The notes under the pieces were generated by a model. The model worked only from the letters and a program-made list of their open reading frames with translations, made no database searches and had not been told where the DNA came from. From NCBI GenBank assembly GCA_907165135.1, contig OU015567.1:15009001-15073000 (forward strand): a DNA stretch of 64,000 nucleotides. The letters are read 5' to 3'. The position numbers were made by a program, and so were the translations under genes. This DNA comes from Oikopleura dioica. Lineage: Eukaryota > Chordata > Appendicularia > Copelata > Oikopleuridae. Positions within the stretch are counted from its first letter, which is position 1; each line of letters opens with the position of its first letter. This document shows, piece after piece, positions 31,410-43,187 of the stretch.

Positions 31410-34030
31410 TTAGAAGGAGCCCCTTCCTCCTGGTCCTCCGCCACGGCCGCCACCATATCCGCCTCCACCGCGGGGTCCTCCGCCACCTCGAGGTGCTCCG
31501 CCACCGCGGCCTCCGCCTCCTCGTGGTCCTCCTCGACCGCCGCCGCCTCCGCGGCCACCGAAGTTTCCACCACCTCTCGGACCACCACGGCCGCCACGAG
31601 GTCCTCCGCGGCCACCGCCGCCTCCTCCTCTTTGTCCTTGGCCACCTTGAGGAGCCCCATAACCGGGATTGGCGTTGCCCTAAAACAAACATGAAATAAT
31701 TTCAATGATCATTCTTTTTACCCATCTGAAATCGTCTTGCTGCTGAGGAGGTGGTCCCCAGGCTCCGCCGCCACCGCCTCGTCCTCCACCTCTACCACCT
31801 CGGCCGCCTCCACCGCGACCGCCTCCTCGGCCACCACCTCGGTCAAAGGCTGGCTTGTTCGCTTCTTCAAATGCGTAGCCGCCGTAGTCAAATGTACTGT
31901 CGGCGTTTTCAGGATCGAATTCTTCAACAAAGCCTAACGAATATTAAATTTTCTATTTTAATCTTTTCATTTTTACCTTTTGGTGGAATATCGTTCAAAA
32001 TCTGTAGAATCTCGCCAAAGCAAGTGGCGATTTTGTCCGGTTGTCCCGCGACTTTGATGAGTCTGTCAGACGAGTGAGGAGCTGGGTCTTGGTAGACGTT
32101 GATCTTGCAGCCGGTCTTTTCTCTGAGGCCTTTGATGGTCTCGCCTTTGAAGCCAATGACGGCTCCGGCCTTGGACTGATGAACAAGCATTCGCATGTCA
32201 ATGTCCGAATTCGGCTGTGCCCGGTTCCGCTCAACCATGTCATCGCGCAAAAGTGTACCAATCTTCTCGATAAGAGGAGTAACATTGCTCTCCTCGCAAA
32301 CGAATCGCAAGACTCTAATAACTCGAATAAGACAAAAATACAGAAAAAGTGAAGTTGGGGACAGTACGAATCGTGTGAAATTTATAAGAAATGGGTGTGA
32401 TTGAGTTGGCCTACGGGAATCTAGAAGCGACGGATACGTAAGACAGTAGCCTTTTCCAAGACCGAAAAAAAACAAAATTTGATAGCTGGGGTTGATCAAA
32501 CAGGGGAAGAAAAAAGCTACTGTCTTTTGGGTTCTTAGTGAGTTTAGTTACTAGATGGGTCGTTCTACCAGGGGTTCAAGACACAATGAAAATAGGGGAG
32601 AATTTTCTAGGAGTCAAATCATGCAAAAAACAAACTACAAATGTTTTTCTTTCGAAATTTCTCTTTTGTTAGACTCGTTTCAAATTGAAAACATGACAAT
32701 TTTAATAATTTGACTCGCGAAGAATCCCGATTGCTTGGGTAAAATCGAGCTGAGTCGCTTCAGGGCCTGATGTTTAGGGTGCCCCCTATTCAAAGACTCC
32801 TTGTGTGTGTTTTTGGGTTTCAATTGAGAAATTCCGGCAGAGTTGTTGAAAGATATGAGCTGGGTGTTTTCGTTCATTTTAAATTAAATTACCAACCGCT
32901 TGTTTGTGAATATGGGCTTGCAAATGGATTTTGCAGATTTCGGGAAGACTGTTCTTTTTACCTTTCTGGACCTTGGGCATCGGGGACATTCAGTTGGCAA
33001 GAGAACTAGAATTTTTTGATTTTCCGCGTTTTTTTTTGTTCTTTTTTATCAATTTATTTGAAAGCATAAAAGACCAACGAAGGACCATTTGTGTCGGGAG
33101 GTTTTGGACCAAGCACTTTCACTTAGCAAGTTCTTTTTTGGACCGGACCCAGTGTTTTTATTCAATAATTGAACAGTTCTTATATGGGTGCCCAAAATTT
33201 GTCCACCAATTCAAAGATATTTTTTGAAAGTTTTAGTATCGAAATTGGGAAATAAAAATTACATTATATAACTATTAAAAAGAAATTTTGATTTATTTAT
33301 CAAAAAAATTTAATCAGTCATTTTTCTAGCTCGAATAAACCCTAAACCGGACCGTAAGACTTCTATCAAGGTCAAATTATTGGACTGTTCTTTGTCGCAA
33401 CTTGCTAAGCTACTAGTGCATTTGGGTGATTCCAGCGTCATTTCCGTTTTTCCGTGTTAAAATAGTCGTCAATTTGTCAATTGAATTTAGTTATATATAT
33501 ATTTTTGATAATTGGTCCTTACGTCTGATCGAAGCGCTTTGATGGTGGTTCCACCTTTGCCAATGACTGCTCCAGCCATTTTCGAAGGAATAAGGAAGCG
33601 ATGGCCTACTCCTGGTTGGTTTTTCTGGCCGTAGCCGCCGCTTTGTCGGGCGCGCTTGAAGTCGCCTTGTCCGTCTGAAGATTGAAATGAACAGGAGTTT
33701 GGGGTCTTCAGGATTACCTGGTGCGTGTCCTCGTTTTCTCCCATCATTGTTGCCTCCGTTGAGAGGAGGAAAGTGACCTGGGCCTCGATGACCCATATTT
33801 CTTGGTGGCCCACCCATGGGCAGAGGTCCACCCATTGGCAATGGCCCTCCTACTGGCAGCGGGCCACCAGCTGGCAAGGGCCCTCCGTGTGGGTTGCCCA
33901 TGTGTCCCATCGGTGCGGCCATCGGTCCTCCCACGGGCAAGGGTCCTCCCATCGGCCCGCCTGGCATCTGACCGTTGAAACCCGGAACTGAGTCGTGCTG
34001 AAATCCTCCGTGGTGCATTGACGGGTCCAT
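31410..34030 (-). CDS. HNRNPK: hnRNP K-like KH-domain protein with RGG tail
   Basis: Poly(C)-binding RNA/DNA-binding protein. The start at 34030 (MDPSMHHGGFQHDS) leads a Gly/Pro/Met-rich N-terminus of GGPLPMGG-type repeats. KH1 shows FLIPSKMAGAVIGKGGTTIK with the GxxG loop. KH2 (32000-32300) shows MLVHQSKAGAVIGFKGETIK and HSSDRLIKVAGQPDKIATC. Both align with human hnRNP K KH1/KH2, and DSTFDYGGYAFEE parallels its ETYDYGGF segment. The rest is an RGG/GGR tract ending RGGRGSF. No third KH domain is present. The exon completing KH1 (about 14 residues) was not found; it should lie in the unusually long intron of about 1.1 kb (about 32330-33520), which otherwise shows nothing recognisable. Confidence 0.88.
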
Positions 34031-34182
34031 TTTAATTGATTTAAATTGTCTGAACGAATCAATTTTCAAACGAAATTCGAAAATACGGCTTGTAGAAAAA
34101 TATGGTTCAATAGCAATTGTGAAAATAAAAGTCTAAAAATATAAAAACAGAAGATTCAAAATTTAAATCCAGATTTGTCAAT

Positions 34183-35731
34183 TCATGCAGCTTGGACGAC
34201 GGTAAAAGTGTGCAAGTCGTTCTCAATCGTGGCGATTCGGACATCAAGTTCGCAAATCTCTTTTTCCAGCTCGGCTCTCGCTTTTTTCGCCGTAGCCAAA
34301 GGCTTGTTATCTACAAGCACAAGTTTTACGAGCTCTGTTTTTAGGGCTTTTACCGGAGATTGTAGCAGCTCGTTCTTCCATTTCGGCTTTAATTTTTTCC
34401 AGTTGATTGTTGACATCGGCCAGTTTGTTAGATTTCTCTGCGACGCCCGCTGTTTGAGAATTGTAGTTTTCCTGAAAGCGGATTCTCTCTGGGAAGCTGA
34501 TAGGTGTGTCTTATCTACCTGGACCTGCGCTAGTCGATCGTGGGAAACTCGAAGTTGCTGAACCAAGTGGTCCAGTTGCTGATTGATGTGGCGCTCTCTC
34601 GATTTCATTTTGTCCAGGTCAGCGCCGATCTCGTCGCCCATCGCGTTCAATTTCCGCACCGTATCGACAGATCCCGATTCTATCATCGATGGTTTTGAAG
34701 ATCAATAGTGAAAATGATTATTTACCAATTTTTTCCGCGCTCGTTTTGAGTTGATCAATTCTCTGTCTCCAATTCGTCTGGTCGCTTCGGAGCACCAGTT
34801 TTAGCTGGGGCGTGAGTCGCTCTACTTCGTCGCGCCAGGTGTCTCTGTCCACAGCGGGCAGTTTTGAAATCGGAGGGGTCGGCGCATCGGATGCTCCGAT
34901 TGGCGTGCTACCGATCTGAACTAAAGTCGATTTTATATAATGCTTGAAATTTCGATTGATCGCTTTACTTATAGCGCCATCATCGTCGGACTCGCCGATG
35001 TCGTCTATTTCTTCGTCCATTTCCAGCTCTACATCGGAGTCGTCGACAGTTCCGGCTTCTTCCGTCTCATCTGACTCTGTTGGGAACTACATAAGTCTTT
35101 ACTTACCCTCGGGGTAAGAAAAAAGCTACCTTTGGTGCGAAAAATCGATGTCCTCGACGCTCCAAAGCAAGATCTGCTAAAGAGGTTAGAATCTTCACGA
35201 CTTCATTTCCGTGTCCTTTTCTTATCTATCAAAAATCGTTCGCTAAATGTGTAAATTGAATATTTCGAGCACCTTTTGTGGCGGAAAGTCGACATCGACT
35301 CCCAATCGTCGACAACTTTCCATAATTTGCGAAGTTATTGCTCCTGGATCGTCAAATTCATCGACTAAAATAAGGACCTTGTAATAAAAAATAGACAGTA
35401 GCGCAGTACCTTCAATCGCAACTCCATTAGATTGTAAAAGATATTGAGTGAGTTTTATAAATTGCGTGAACTGTTCTCCTTGATTTTCATTGTTGGGGAC
35501 TGAGAAAGTGATTCGCGAAATTGTTCGGATTCCGCGCTGCTTTTTGACAAATTCTTTCTCGTAATTGAGAAGTTTGAGTTTTTCTATTCGGTTTTCAATA
35601 ATTGAAAAATCTCCTTATCATCAATTTTTCATAATAAAAATAATCGAAAACCAGCCTATTAAAATCTCATTCTGCAAAATAACCATGTACGCTGCTCCAG
35701 GCCCCAACTCAATTTCATCTGAGTCGCTCAT
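34183..35731 (-). CDS. IFT57: Intraflagellar transport protein 57
   Basis: IFT-B complex subunit needed to build cilia. The start at 35731 (MSDSDEIELGPGAAYMVI) leads to an N-terminal calponin-homology-like region: GEQFTQFIKLTQYLLQSNGV, DPGAITSQIMESCRRLGVDV, DFPPQKIRKGHGNEVVKIL. A central acidic stretch (EDEEIDDIGESDDD type) follows. Then come WRDEVERLTPQLKLVLRSD and NWRQRIDQLKTS, which match the human protein's VERVLPQLKVTIRTD...WRIHVDQM. The C-terminal coiled coil includes SRERHINQQLDHLVQQLR and ends ENDLHTFTVVQAA. Introns are short GT-AG; one (about 34310-34353) restores the C-terminal frame. Confidence 0.92.
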
Positions 35732-36098
35732 TTTTTACTCTTTTCTTTTGCTATCTAAAATGATCATCTGATGAACCAACTTCAACTCTTTCTTTTTGTT
35801 TTTGCGAGTTTTGAAAAAATGCATTTTTCTAAGAACTTAATTTTTGAACAATATGAGCAAGAATAATAATATATAAAGAGGGGGTACTGAAAAGCCGTTT
35901 TAGGTAAGTCTTAGTTAAACTAGAGTTTGGAAAGAATAGAATAACGATGGAGATGTTTTTATATTTAAAATATCTATTGTAGAATATTGCACAGAATTGT
36001 CTCTTGGTTTAGGATGATATCTTAAGAACTTCATTTGCCTAATTGAGACAGAGCATCCAGGATAGGTCCATAGGATCAAAGCAGTGTTAAAATGGATT

Positions 36099-38112
36099 CT
36101 AGTCGATCTTCACGTAAGTGTAGATTTTATGAACAAAGAGCGATGTCCCCAAGTATCCCAGTCCACCGCACATGAGACCCAAACCAAGGCAGAACATCGC
36201 CATGTAGCCGAAGTAGAAAGCGGTCTAAAATAAATAAGCTTTTGGCGATGGAATCGGCGGTTACCTGGAAGAGCCCATACATCCTCGTCTTGAAGAAGAA
36301 ATAATAAATTGAGTAAATGTACACGTAGCCGGCTGTACTCGCAGCAGACAAGAATGAGGTCCAATGCCATCTGTAGTCCTCGGAATTGAGCAAGAAGTAG
36401 GTGCAAACGATCGTAACGCAGATCGTCACTGTGCTCAAAATTCCAAGGACGAGGAGAATAAATCCATAGACGTAGTAGATCTTGTACGCCCAAAAGGAGG
36501 TGAGAATGAAATACATTTCGATGAAGATTGAGCCGAATGGGAGGATGCCGCCCAGGATGGAAATCATGAAGGGCTCCATGAACCAGCGCTTCTCGGGGAT
36601 GGGGCGAGGGACGGCATTTACTCGACAAGGGAAGTTCGGTGCACCGGAGATATTCTTGCCGATGACAGTGCCAACCAGTGTCAAGGGGAAAATGACAAAG
36701 CCGGCGAGAGCGATGAGAGCGAGCATAGTCGTGACTAAACATTCATTTACTGGCTATTCTTTTCATCGAAATTTCTTACATGGAATAGCTCTAGAAGCGT
36801 GGTATGAGATGGCAATGAAATTGACGGCCAAAGCGGTTCCGGAGACCAAAACGGGGAGCAAGAACGCACTGCAGAACATTTGCTTGATCCACGTCACTCC
36901 GCCCATTCTAGCGTAAAGTCCGCCTCCGACGTAGCCATTTACAGGCGCCAGAACTGCGTATGTGAAGAGACCAGTGGAGACCATTTCACCGTGCTCGGTG
37001 TAAAGATGACCCATAATTACAAGAAGAACGACAACAGTGACAGTTGCGCAAATTTGAGCTCCAGTTCCGATGAGCGAGCAGAAAAGCATTCGCTGATTCG
37101 CAGGTCTAAATTGCCCTCGTTATACTGTCATTCGATATCTTTATTTCTACCTGAAAACGTCGCCGTGAATCTGCTTCCATCCGTACTCGTCTCCAAGATC
37201 GCGTTCGAGGTCGTCAAGTTCTTCCTCTTTTGAATATCGAGCGTAATCTTTTCGCAGAGTTCGCATCAGAATCATCGATACGAGGCCGACAAGGAAGAGC
37301 ACCATCATAAAGGAATTGAAAAGCGAGAACCAGTGAATTCTGTGCTGGAAGAAAGATGGATCGAGATACTTGTCGTATCTTTTGCTGAATTCTACGTTCG
37401 ATTCTAAAATAAGCATGTAAGAAAATGTAAGAAGGGCTTTTTTACCTGTCCAAATGACTTCATAAGTGAAAGGAATCTCCATCCCTTCTGTGAGCTTGAT
37501 CTTATTCTCGGATGTCATCGAGACATCGACGATTCTGTCTCCATTGTATCCGATTTCGAACTTCTTGTGCGTCCAGATGTAAAAATGATCGGGCTTCTTG
37601 TCATCGTCTGTTTTGGGTATTTCACCGACAACTCCCCACACGGGCAAATCGTCGATGTACATTTGGTACCAGTAGTGGTGCTCCACGGCGTACACCAGCT
37701 GGTCGAGCTTGGATTTGTCCAGCGTCACTTGGCAGTATTTACGGGAAGAGATATCGGTCTTGTACTTCATGTCCAGTCCACTATGGACAAGCTCTACTCC
37801 CTGAAACACTCGTTAGAAGCGTAAAAGAGGAAGAATAACACGAACCTGAAGAGCATCACCGATATTATGATGATGTCTGACTTTTCCGACGTTTTCGTGT
37901 TCATCTCCCTTGCAAAAAGGTAGCGAAAAATACTCATACGTCTCTTGTCGATTGTGATACGGTCCGACTGTATTCATCCATAACTGGACGTGCTCATCTT
38001 TTTCGTATTTATGGGTGTCTTCATTACATGACGCTGAAGATCAAATAAAAGGAAAGAAGAGATTTCTCTTTTTACCTAGACTGAAGAGGACCAAGCTTAC
38101 GAGCTTCTTCAT
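36099..38112 (-). CDS. TM9SF3: Transmembrane 9 superfamily member 3
   Basis: Nonaspanin of Golgi/endosome membranes. The start at 38112 encodes a signal peptide ([12 protein letters not shown]). The luminal domain contains [24 protein letters not shown] and [19 protein letters not shown]. Next come [20 protein letters not shown] (first membrane span), [20 protein letters not shown] (a conserved cytosolic block), [20 protein letters not shown] and several more spans. The end TRMYGLFQ / [20 protein letters not shown] / [16 protein letters not shown] closely parallels the vertebrate TM9SF3 C-terminus, which ends in VKID, part of a KxD/E Golgi-retention signal. Short introns. Confidence 0.95.
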
Positions 38113-38502
38113 ATTCTCTCTTCTTTCTAGCGAAAACGAGCGCTAACTGCTGCCTCTTCTTTGGTTCTTCAAACTCTTCGTTTCATCAAATTCGAAAAAC
38201 GACCGACTTGAACTTCAGCGAATAAAAAAGAAAAGCGCGACCTTCTGAAAAGACTGATAAGCGTCTTATTATTGCGAGACTGCCGGAAAAAAAGCTATGG
38301 CAAGAAGGGTGAGCCGAGTTAGCGAGTTAGCCAGGCGAGATGAGCCAATGGCGCACCGTTCATTTCGCCTCAAGGGTCGGTCGCCGGCTCAAGCTAGCTT
38401 GGTATTCAGAAGGAAACGCGATAAATTGATTATAAATATATTATTAGTGTATTTAGAAGTGTTTATGTGACAGCTAAAGGCAGGAAAAGTGAAAGTGACA
38501 GT
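38113..38502. promoter_or_regulatory. Probable TM9SF3 promoter region with CCAAT box
   Basis: A GC-richer stretch with GAGCCAATGGCGC (CCAAT at 38345-38349) lies about 235 bp upstream of the TM9SF3 start. No gene in this spacer. Confidence 0.35.
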
Positions 38503-41500
38503 CTAGTTTAACGACTCGGTGGGAATACCCGAACTTCGTAACAAAGAGACAACTTCAGCTCGTTTCTCGGCTGGGATCGAATTCAGTAAAGTCTTGAACT
38601 TTTGAACATAAATTGGAATCACAAAGAGGCTGTCGGCAGGCTGGGGAAGACAATGGACTAAACTTTGAATATTCGCTTCGAGTTGGCCGAGATCACTGGG
38701 ATTTGGGTTCAAGACATGCGCAGTCAACGAGGAGAGCAAATAGTTGAGAATAAAAAGACGACAAGTCGCGGCGGAAATCTTCACGGAGGTTAAAATGTCG
38801 TTGTAGTTAGAAAGATTTGCTCTTGGATCAGAGTAGTTTCTAAAAGAATAGGTAAAGTTTTTATCAAAAATTGAGAAAGCAAAGGCTGTAAAGTGGGATT
38901 ATCTTCAAGAAAATAAGAGCCACTCAAGAATAAGGGCTTTGAGGGACAGATTCAAGTTCTCCAATTACTCACATAATTCCAAGACAAAATCCCATATTGA
39001 GCGCTTTGAGCGAAGCATCGAGCTCTGGTCTTTGCCTTTCCAATTCGAACTTGCTCTTTGCGATCGTCTGCAGCGCTCCTGCCGCGTTATAAATTTTGTT
39101 CTTGACCAAGTAATCGGCGAACAAGTCAATTTTTGACTTCAGATTTTGACCGTGAATTTCATTCTCGAGAACGTACAGTAGTTTTTGAATTGAATGATTG
39201 TGCTGCTCCCAGGAGCCGATCAGAACCCGATCGGATATTTCAGGAACGAAGCTTGGTGGTATTCCGTGTTGTCCAGTCGCCACCAGTTGCAGGAGATTTC
39301 GCAAACTCGGGAGCGATTTGACTGGTTTATCGTCGGAAAACAGTCGCAAAAGAGCAGTGATCTTTTCGATGAATTGCTGGTGTCTTCCATCTTCGACAGG
39401 AGGAAGTTTTGCCGTCCTTAGAATCAGCTCTGCTCTGTCGATCTTCTTCTCGTCCAGCAAGCGTGTTAGAATTCTAAGATTTTCATTCCAGCCAAGTTGG
39501 AACGATGGCATCAAATCCAGGATGTCTAGCAGTGAATCAAGGTGTCCTTCGTTGCGACTTTTGCTTATCAGCGGTAACAGTGACTAAAAAGCGCTAGAAC
39601 TTTTACTCAGAAAGAATCAACAAACCTGAATGATGAATCTACTTCTCACAAAGGAAGTAGAGTCTTGCGCCTCTTTTCGTCCAAGTTCGATTGCTTTCTC
39701 AACGTTTTTATCGTTGATAGCGTCGGTAAACTTGGCCATGGCTGGATCTGTTTTGTAGGAAATGTACTGCTTTGCAAGTAAAAAGTTTCTGAGAGCTCCT
39801 TGTTCGGCGGGCAGCAAACTGAACTCGTCCAGATTCTCGACAAATTCGAGCATCATCTTCGCAGGAATTTGGAGTTTGATAAGTTGGAAGAAAACAGTCG
39901 TCAACATCGTCTGAGCATCAACAGAAGACATGCCAGGCTCGAGAGCTTTGAGAAGCTCGTTGTAGAATTCCACACCGTGCTCATAAACCGGATGAGTTTT
40001 TTGATATTCGACGAGAAGGGATTCAAGGTAGACTTCGTCCAGTTTCTCCAGCGGATTCGCACTGATAAGTTCTCTAGCAGCAATGTGATTTCTGTCCTTG
40101 ACCAAGTTGAAAATCGTCAACAACTTCGCCGCATTTTGCTCTAGTCCTCGATCTCTCACTTCCTTTGTCACTTGAAGTCGGAACAAATCATCGTTAATGA
40201 AGACATTTGAGATCTTTCCATCAATGATCTTGATGTTTTCTTCTTTTTGAATCTTCAGCGCGCGTTCTAAAAAATTATCCTGATCCTGGCTTGCCCATTC
40301 GGTCGCTACTTCTGCCATTTTCACTTTGTTGCTTCGTAAGTCCAATTTCATTCGGTTACTAAAGCTGGTGATCGCGTTTTTGATTTCCTTCCAATCAGCG
40401 GTTTTAGCGAGATTTCTCAAGTAATGGAAAATGACATCGGTGGCGTCTCGCTGAAGAGTACTGACGTGCTCGTAATCTTTTGGCTTGACAACGGCGTGGA
40501 GAAGACCAGTGAACTCTTCTGGATGCTGGTCAGCCACGAAGGTTAGATATTTGAAAACGAATTGGGATGGCAACAAAGCGCGAGTATCCGCAACAGCTCC
40601 CATAATTGCGTCTGTTTTCCAACTCCTTTCCAAATTATCGACACAGCTTTTCACGAGACCGAAAATTTCCGCAGAATTATTTCTTGCTTCCAGAAAGGTC
40701 TCTTGATTGTAGAGAACGAAAAGGTCTCGAAGATTTTCAAGCGTTGGCTCGTTTTTGAGCTTTTTGAGTGCATCGCCAAATGGAAGAGGAGTTAGTTTTT
40801 GCGCTATTTCCATGTCCAAAACTTGTTTTATTTCATTGAAGCGGGCGTTTTCGTCGTTCAGGTACTTAAGCACTGGTGCTGGAATACTTTCAAGTTCGGA
40901 AAGGAGCTTTGTATGGAACTTTGGGGAGGTTTTCTGATTGAGAATTTTGTTGATAGTGTTTGCTGGAGAAATATTGAAGCGATAAGCTCCAAGTCGGTTG
41001 ACTTCTTTGAACTCGTTCTGCACTCTTCTTATTATTTCATCCTCATACTCGCGTCGCTTCGAATCTGGTAGATTCTTCAAAAACCTGGAGGCGAATAGAT
41101 CGCTAGAGAGCAAGAGACCCTCTTTGCTCTTCAACGAAAACTGCTCCGCGGTTTTATGATCCATTCCCGAAGCGACGAGGTCAAAATAATTTCGATTTAT
41201 TTCCTGGTTTTCGAAGATTTTCTTGAGCTCTTTCGCTGGGACGACGTTTCCGAGATAAACAGCAAAGTCCAAAAGAAGATTTTTCTCCTCTAAGATCGGA
41301 ACTAGAAGCGGGACGTTTTCAGACATCATCAATGCTGTTTCGTTTGTGAGAGGATTTCGAACGCTTTTGAGAATATTTGCGAGGTGATTTTCTGATGACA
41401 TTTCGCAGTAATTGACAAGATCTTGGACCGAATTCGAAGAAAGCCAGTGAAGGAAGTAATCTGGAACTTCGTCTTTTGGAGTCAAGAAAAAATTTTGATG

Positions 41501-42836
41501 GCCTCCGGAAAATTGGAGTTGCTTGATCAGCTGCGAGTCGCTTTTTGCCTTGGAAGTGTTTCGGAAAGAACTCTCCATTGAGAGGAACATATCGACGTTG
41601 AGGTAAGGGACGATTTTCCGGAGAATAAAGGGGTCTTTTTGAATTTCGGATTTGATAACTGGAACTGCTTGTATCACCTCTTCCACTGTTCGCTTTTTTG
41701 TTAGGTTGTCCAAGTTTGATTCTAGGAGACATTTGATGCCTTCTAGGACATTTGAGATGTTTTGCCGAGCAATGAGTTCAATAAAATCGGCGACTTGGAA
41801 CTCCCCGCTTGGATTTAACAATTTTGCCAGCTGAATTTCAAACGCCGAAAGTGTTCCATCTTGTTTGACGCGATCGAGCATCGGATGATCTGGGTTTCTC
41901 ATCAGTACTTCTCGCCAAGCCTGTGGATGAGCAAATTTCTTCTTGGAAAACTCGGCTTCGAGGAAACTCGTGGCGATTTCGAACTTGTTCTCTTCACTTT
42001 CAGCTCGGACGAGTTGGTAGACCATCGAGTGCATCGCATCCTCCCGGTCCTCTTTTGCCATATTGAAGACAGTTTCTTTGAAATCCTCGCTTTCATAAAT
42101 CAGATCTTGTTTTGCTTGAGAATAGCGGGCAATGTAGCTTCGTTTCAAATTGCGAATGAAGGCGGGGAGCTTTTTGCTGTCGCGTTTGCAGAATTTGTAG
42201 AAATAGTCGTTTTTCAATAAAGCGTCGAGCTCTGGGGAGGAAAGTGCTCCGGCGAGAATTTGAGATTGAAGCTGGCGTTCTTGGAGACCGAGGTCTTTTA
42301 GTCGAAAGACGTTGTTCAACAGCCATTTTCTGAAGAATTTTGGTTGGCATTTGGTTTACTGTCATCGGGACAGCGCTAGGCAGCCTGTGTAGAAACCTGA
42401 GTCAGGGTAGCGGCGTTTTTAAAGATTTTCTAGAACCCTGACTCAGGCTTTAACACAGGGTCCCGAGCACAGACTCAGGCCTTATCATTTTAACTGTTAA
42501 AAATATCTATAAGGTCTTTACCTATCCGACAAGTACAAGCACGGGCTGCTAACAAGTCCTTCAATCGCCGATTTTATTTGCTTCTTAGATCTGTCCACAT
42601 CAACTTTTACATTTGATTCCCTATTGAAGGCTTTCTGAAAATTGAGGATGAAATTTTCCTCTTTCCGGTTTAGCTTGTATTTTATGAAGGGTTTTCCTTG
42701 GTTGCTTCGTAGAACGTCCAGGACTGCATATGAACTGGCTTCGCGACTGAACTAAATTTGGCATTATTCTTATCAGTTTTTGGTCGAAAGTTTAAACCTT
42801 CAGAAAAAACGCATTATTCGCCCTGCAAAGCGACAT
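38503..42836 (-). CDS. Large mitochondrial helical-repeat protein, LRPPRC-like candidate
   Basis: Exon 1 starts at 42836 with MSLCRANNAFFLKFSREASS, basic and acid-free at the extreme N-terminus, like a mitochondrial presequence. Its second exon ends (phase 2) at a donor near 42526 and rejoins at about 42340 (RKWLLNNVFRLKDLG). The intron between holds a foldback MITE (42376-42472). The main exon is about 900 codons of degenerate helices (e.g. FLHWLSSNSVQDLVNYCEMS, KELKKIFENQEINRNYFDLV). Two C-terminal exons follow (38960-39560 and 38503-38840, ending SSGIPTESLN). The total is about 1,270 aa. Size, targeting and helical content recall LRPPRC, but I see no diagnostic motif. The function is unproven. 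Confidence 0.7.
42376..42472. mobile_element. Degenerate foldback MITE in an intron
   Basis: Arms CCTGTGTAGAAACCTGAGTC and ACTCAGGCTTTAACACAGG fold back. The ends are CTAGGCAGCC and CCCGAGCACAG. Related to the 22141 element but without a matching duplication at its flanks. Confidence 0.75.
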
Positions 42837-43187
42837 TTTCACTTTTCCCTTTCTTTCTTCTCTTTCGGGCTTTTGGAGAAAAGTAGGAACGAACCAATCA
42901 GCGGTTGAGAATATTTATTTCCCTTTTGTTACTGTTCGAGAAATCGCCAATCTTTGACTATTTCTAACTGAAAGTTTCTAAGAAGTTTGATGCCATTGTA
43001 ATAATCCCATCGATTGTCGGAGAAGAAACTACTGTATTTGAGAAGAAAGAATCGATTTGAAGGCGATTTTCGCGCCAATGGACAGACTGGGCCTCTTTCA
43101 AAAGTTTGCTCAAGACACTCCGAAATCTCCAAAATTTCAACAATTCGAAAATCGACTTGAAAATCGAACGAAAAGACGAGAGTAAGA

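Noticed and set aside
31388-31705. Long minus and plus ORFs in the RGG region of the hnRNP K-like gene
   Set aside because: Repetitive GC-rich codons leave all frames open; only the RGG frame continues the KH protein in phase.
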